Below, one piece after another: positions 63,872 through 64,000 of a stretch of DNA of 64,000 bases. Position 1 is the stretch's first letter; every line of letters starts with the position of its first letter. The DNA comes from a bacterium (GTDB taxonomy: Bacteria; Bacteroidota; Ignavibacteria; Ignavibacteriales; Ignavibacteriaceae): positions 1-64,000 of the forward strand of contig JADJWC010000002.1 of the NCBI GenBank assembly GCA_016716565.1. Reading direction: 5' to 3'. The notes beneath the pieces are model-generated. The model made no database searches. It was given only the letters and a program-made list of their open reading frames with translations, and had not been told where the DNA came from. Position numbers and translations under genes: made by a program.

Positions 63872-64000
63872 TGTTCCAATCCTAATTTCTTATTTAATCT
63901 TGCATACAATGGTGATTTTTTCTCCGATATAAATAATTCCAATAACAATAGTATTAACGCCGGAATCAAAAAATAATAGAATCGATCTTCGTAGTCAGTG
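63868..64000 (-). CDS. BatB-like protein, C-terminal end (partial)
   Basis: The minus strand from the right edge encodes TDYEDRFYYFLIPALILL, LLELFISEKKSP and LYARLNKKLGLEQ, then a stop at 63868-63870. A single C-terminal transmembrane helix after a VWA domain is usual in BatB. The stop overlaps the batC start (ATGA). The rest lies outside the window, so the name rests on position and this helix. Confidence 0.6.
   Translation of the reverse strand, partial: TDYEDRFYYFLIPALILLLLELFISEKKSPLYARLNKKLGLEQ

Overview
The window is AT-rich bacterial DNA from a relative of Ignavibacteria or another Bacteroidota/Chlorobiota lineage. The grounds are a T9SS-type C-terminal sorting domain on a 1088-residue secreted protein (52537-55803), a BatB-C-D-E operon, a yceD-rpmF-plsX-fabH-fabD-fabG-acpP-fabF-rnc cluster, and both an ATP-type and a PPi-type phosphofructokinase. 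This placement is inferred from gene content and protein style; no rRNA is present.

Positions 1 to about 12319 are the right end of an integrated mobile element that continues past the left edge. It abuts a complete tRNA-Asp(GTC) gene (12320-12397, minus). Next to the tRNA lie a tyrosine integrase, an excisionase-like HTH gene and a tandem 12-bp repeat that may be integrase arm sites. The rest is a compact minus-strand array: a P4-alpha-like primase-helicase (CHC2 zinc finger, Toprim, SF3 helicase) beside an iteron cluster that is a candidate origin, a DUF5659-like protein, two radical SAM proteins related to spore photoproduct lyase / the Rv2578c family, and about ten small proteins of unknown function. 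Two adjacent small genes share a C-terminal tail. An ACP-like protein lacking the phosphopantetheine serine is cut by the left edge. A relic of a second integrase lies inside the element.

Positions 12400-64000 look like ordinary chromosome. 12517-20317 (mostly minus): pfkA, rnhC, rsmE, an Omp85-like outer membrane protein and gcvP. 20440-27944 (minus): rnc, fabF, acpP, fabG, a DUF3109 gene, fabD, fabH, plsX, rpmF and yceD. 28196-38746 (plus): an ABC exporter, nadD, a sugar epimerase, meaB, an acyl-CoA dehydrogenase, an acyl-CoA carboxyltransferase, an NtrC-type regulator and a HIT protein. 38782-51342 (minus): dinB, a DUF72 gene, a beta-barrel protein, lexA with a candidate operator, a PAS/histidine kinase/receiver protein, a small receiver protein, a fatty-acid hydroxylase, a dipeptide epimerase, PPi-PFK and a UvrD/PcrA helicase. 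51807-52519 (plus): two small genes. 52537-64000 (minus): the T9SS cargo protein, a B12-binding domain, a HIT protein, an ACC-deaminase/D-cysteine-desulfhydrase-like enzyme, kdsB, plsC, an M48 protease and the Bat operon.

Five genes (two in the mobile element, plus plsX, the epimerase and batD) are each broken by what looks like loss of one base in a homopolymer. The shared pattern suggests sequencing or assembly error more than decay, so I treat them as probably intact. The NtrC-type regulator is different: it has an in-frame TAA. About ten further observations worth checking are listed as findings.
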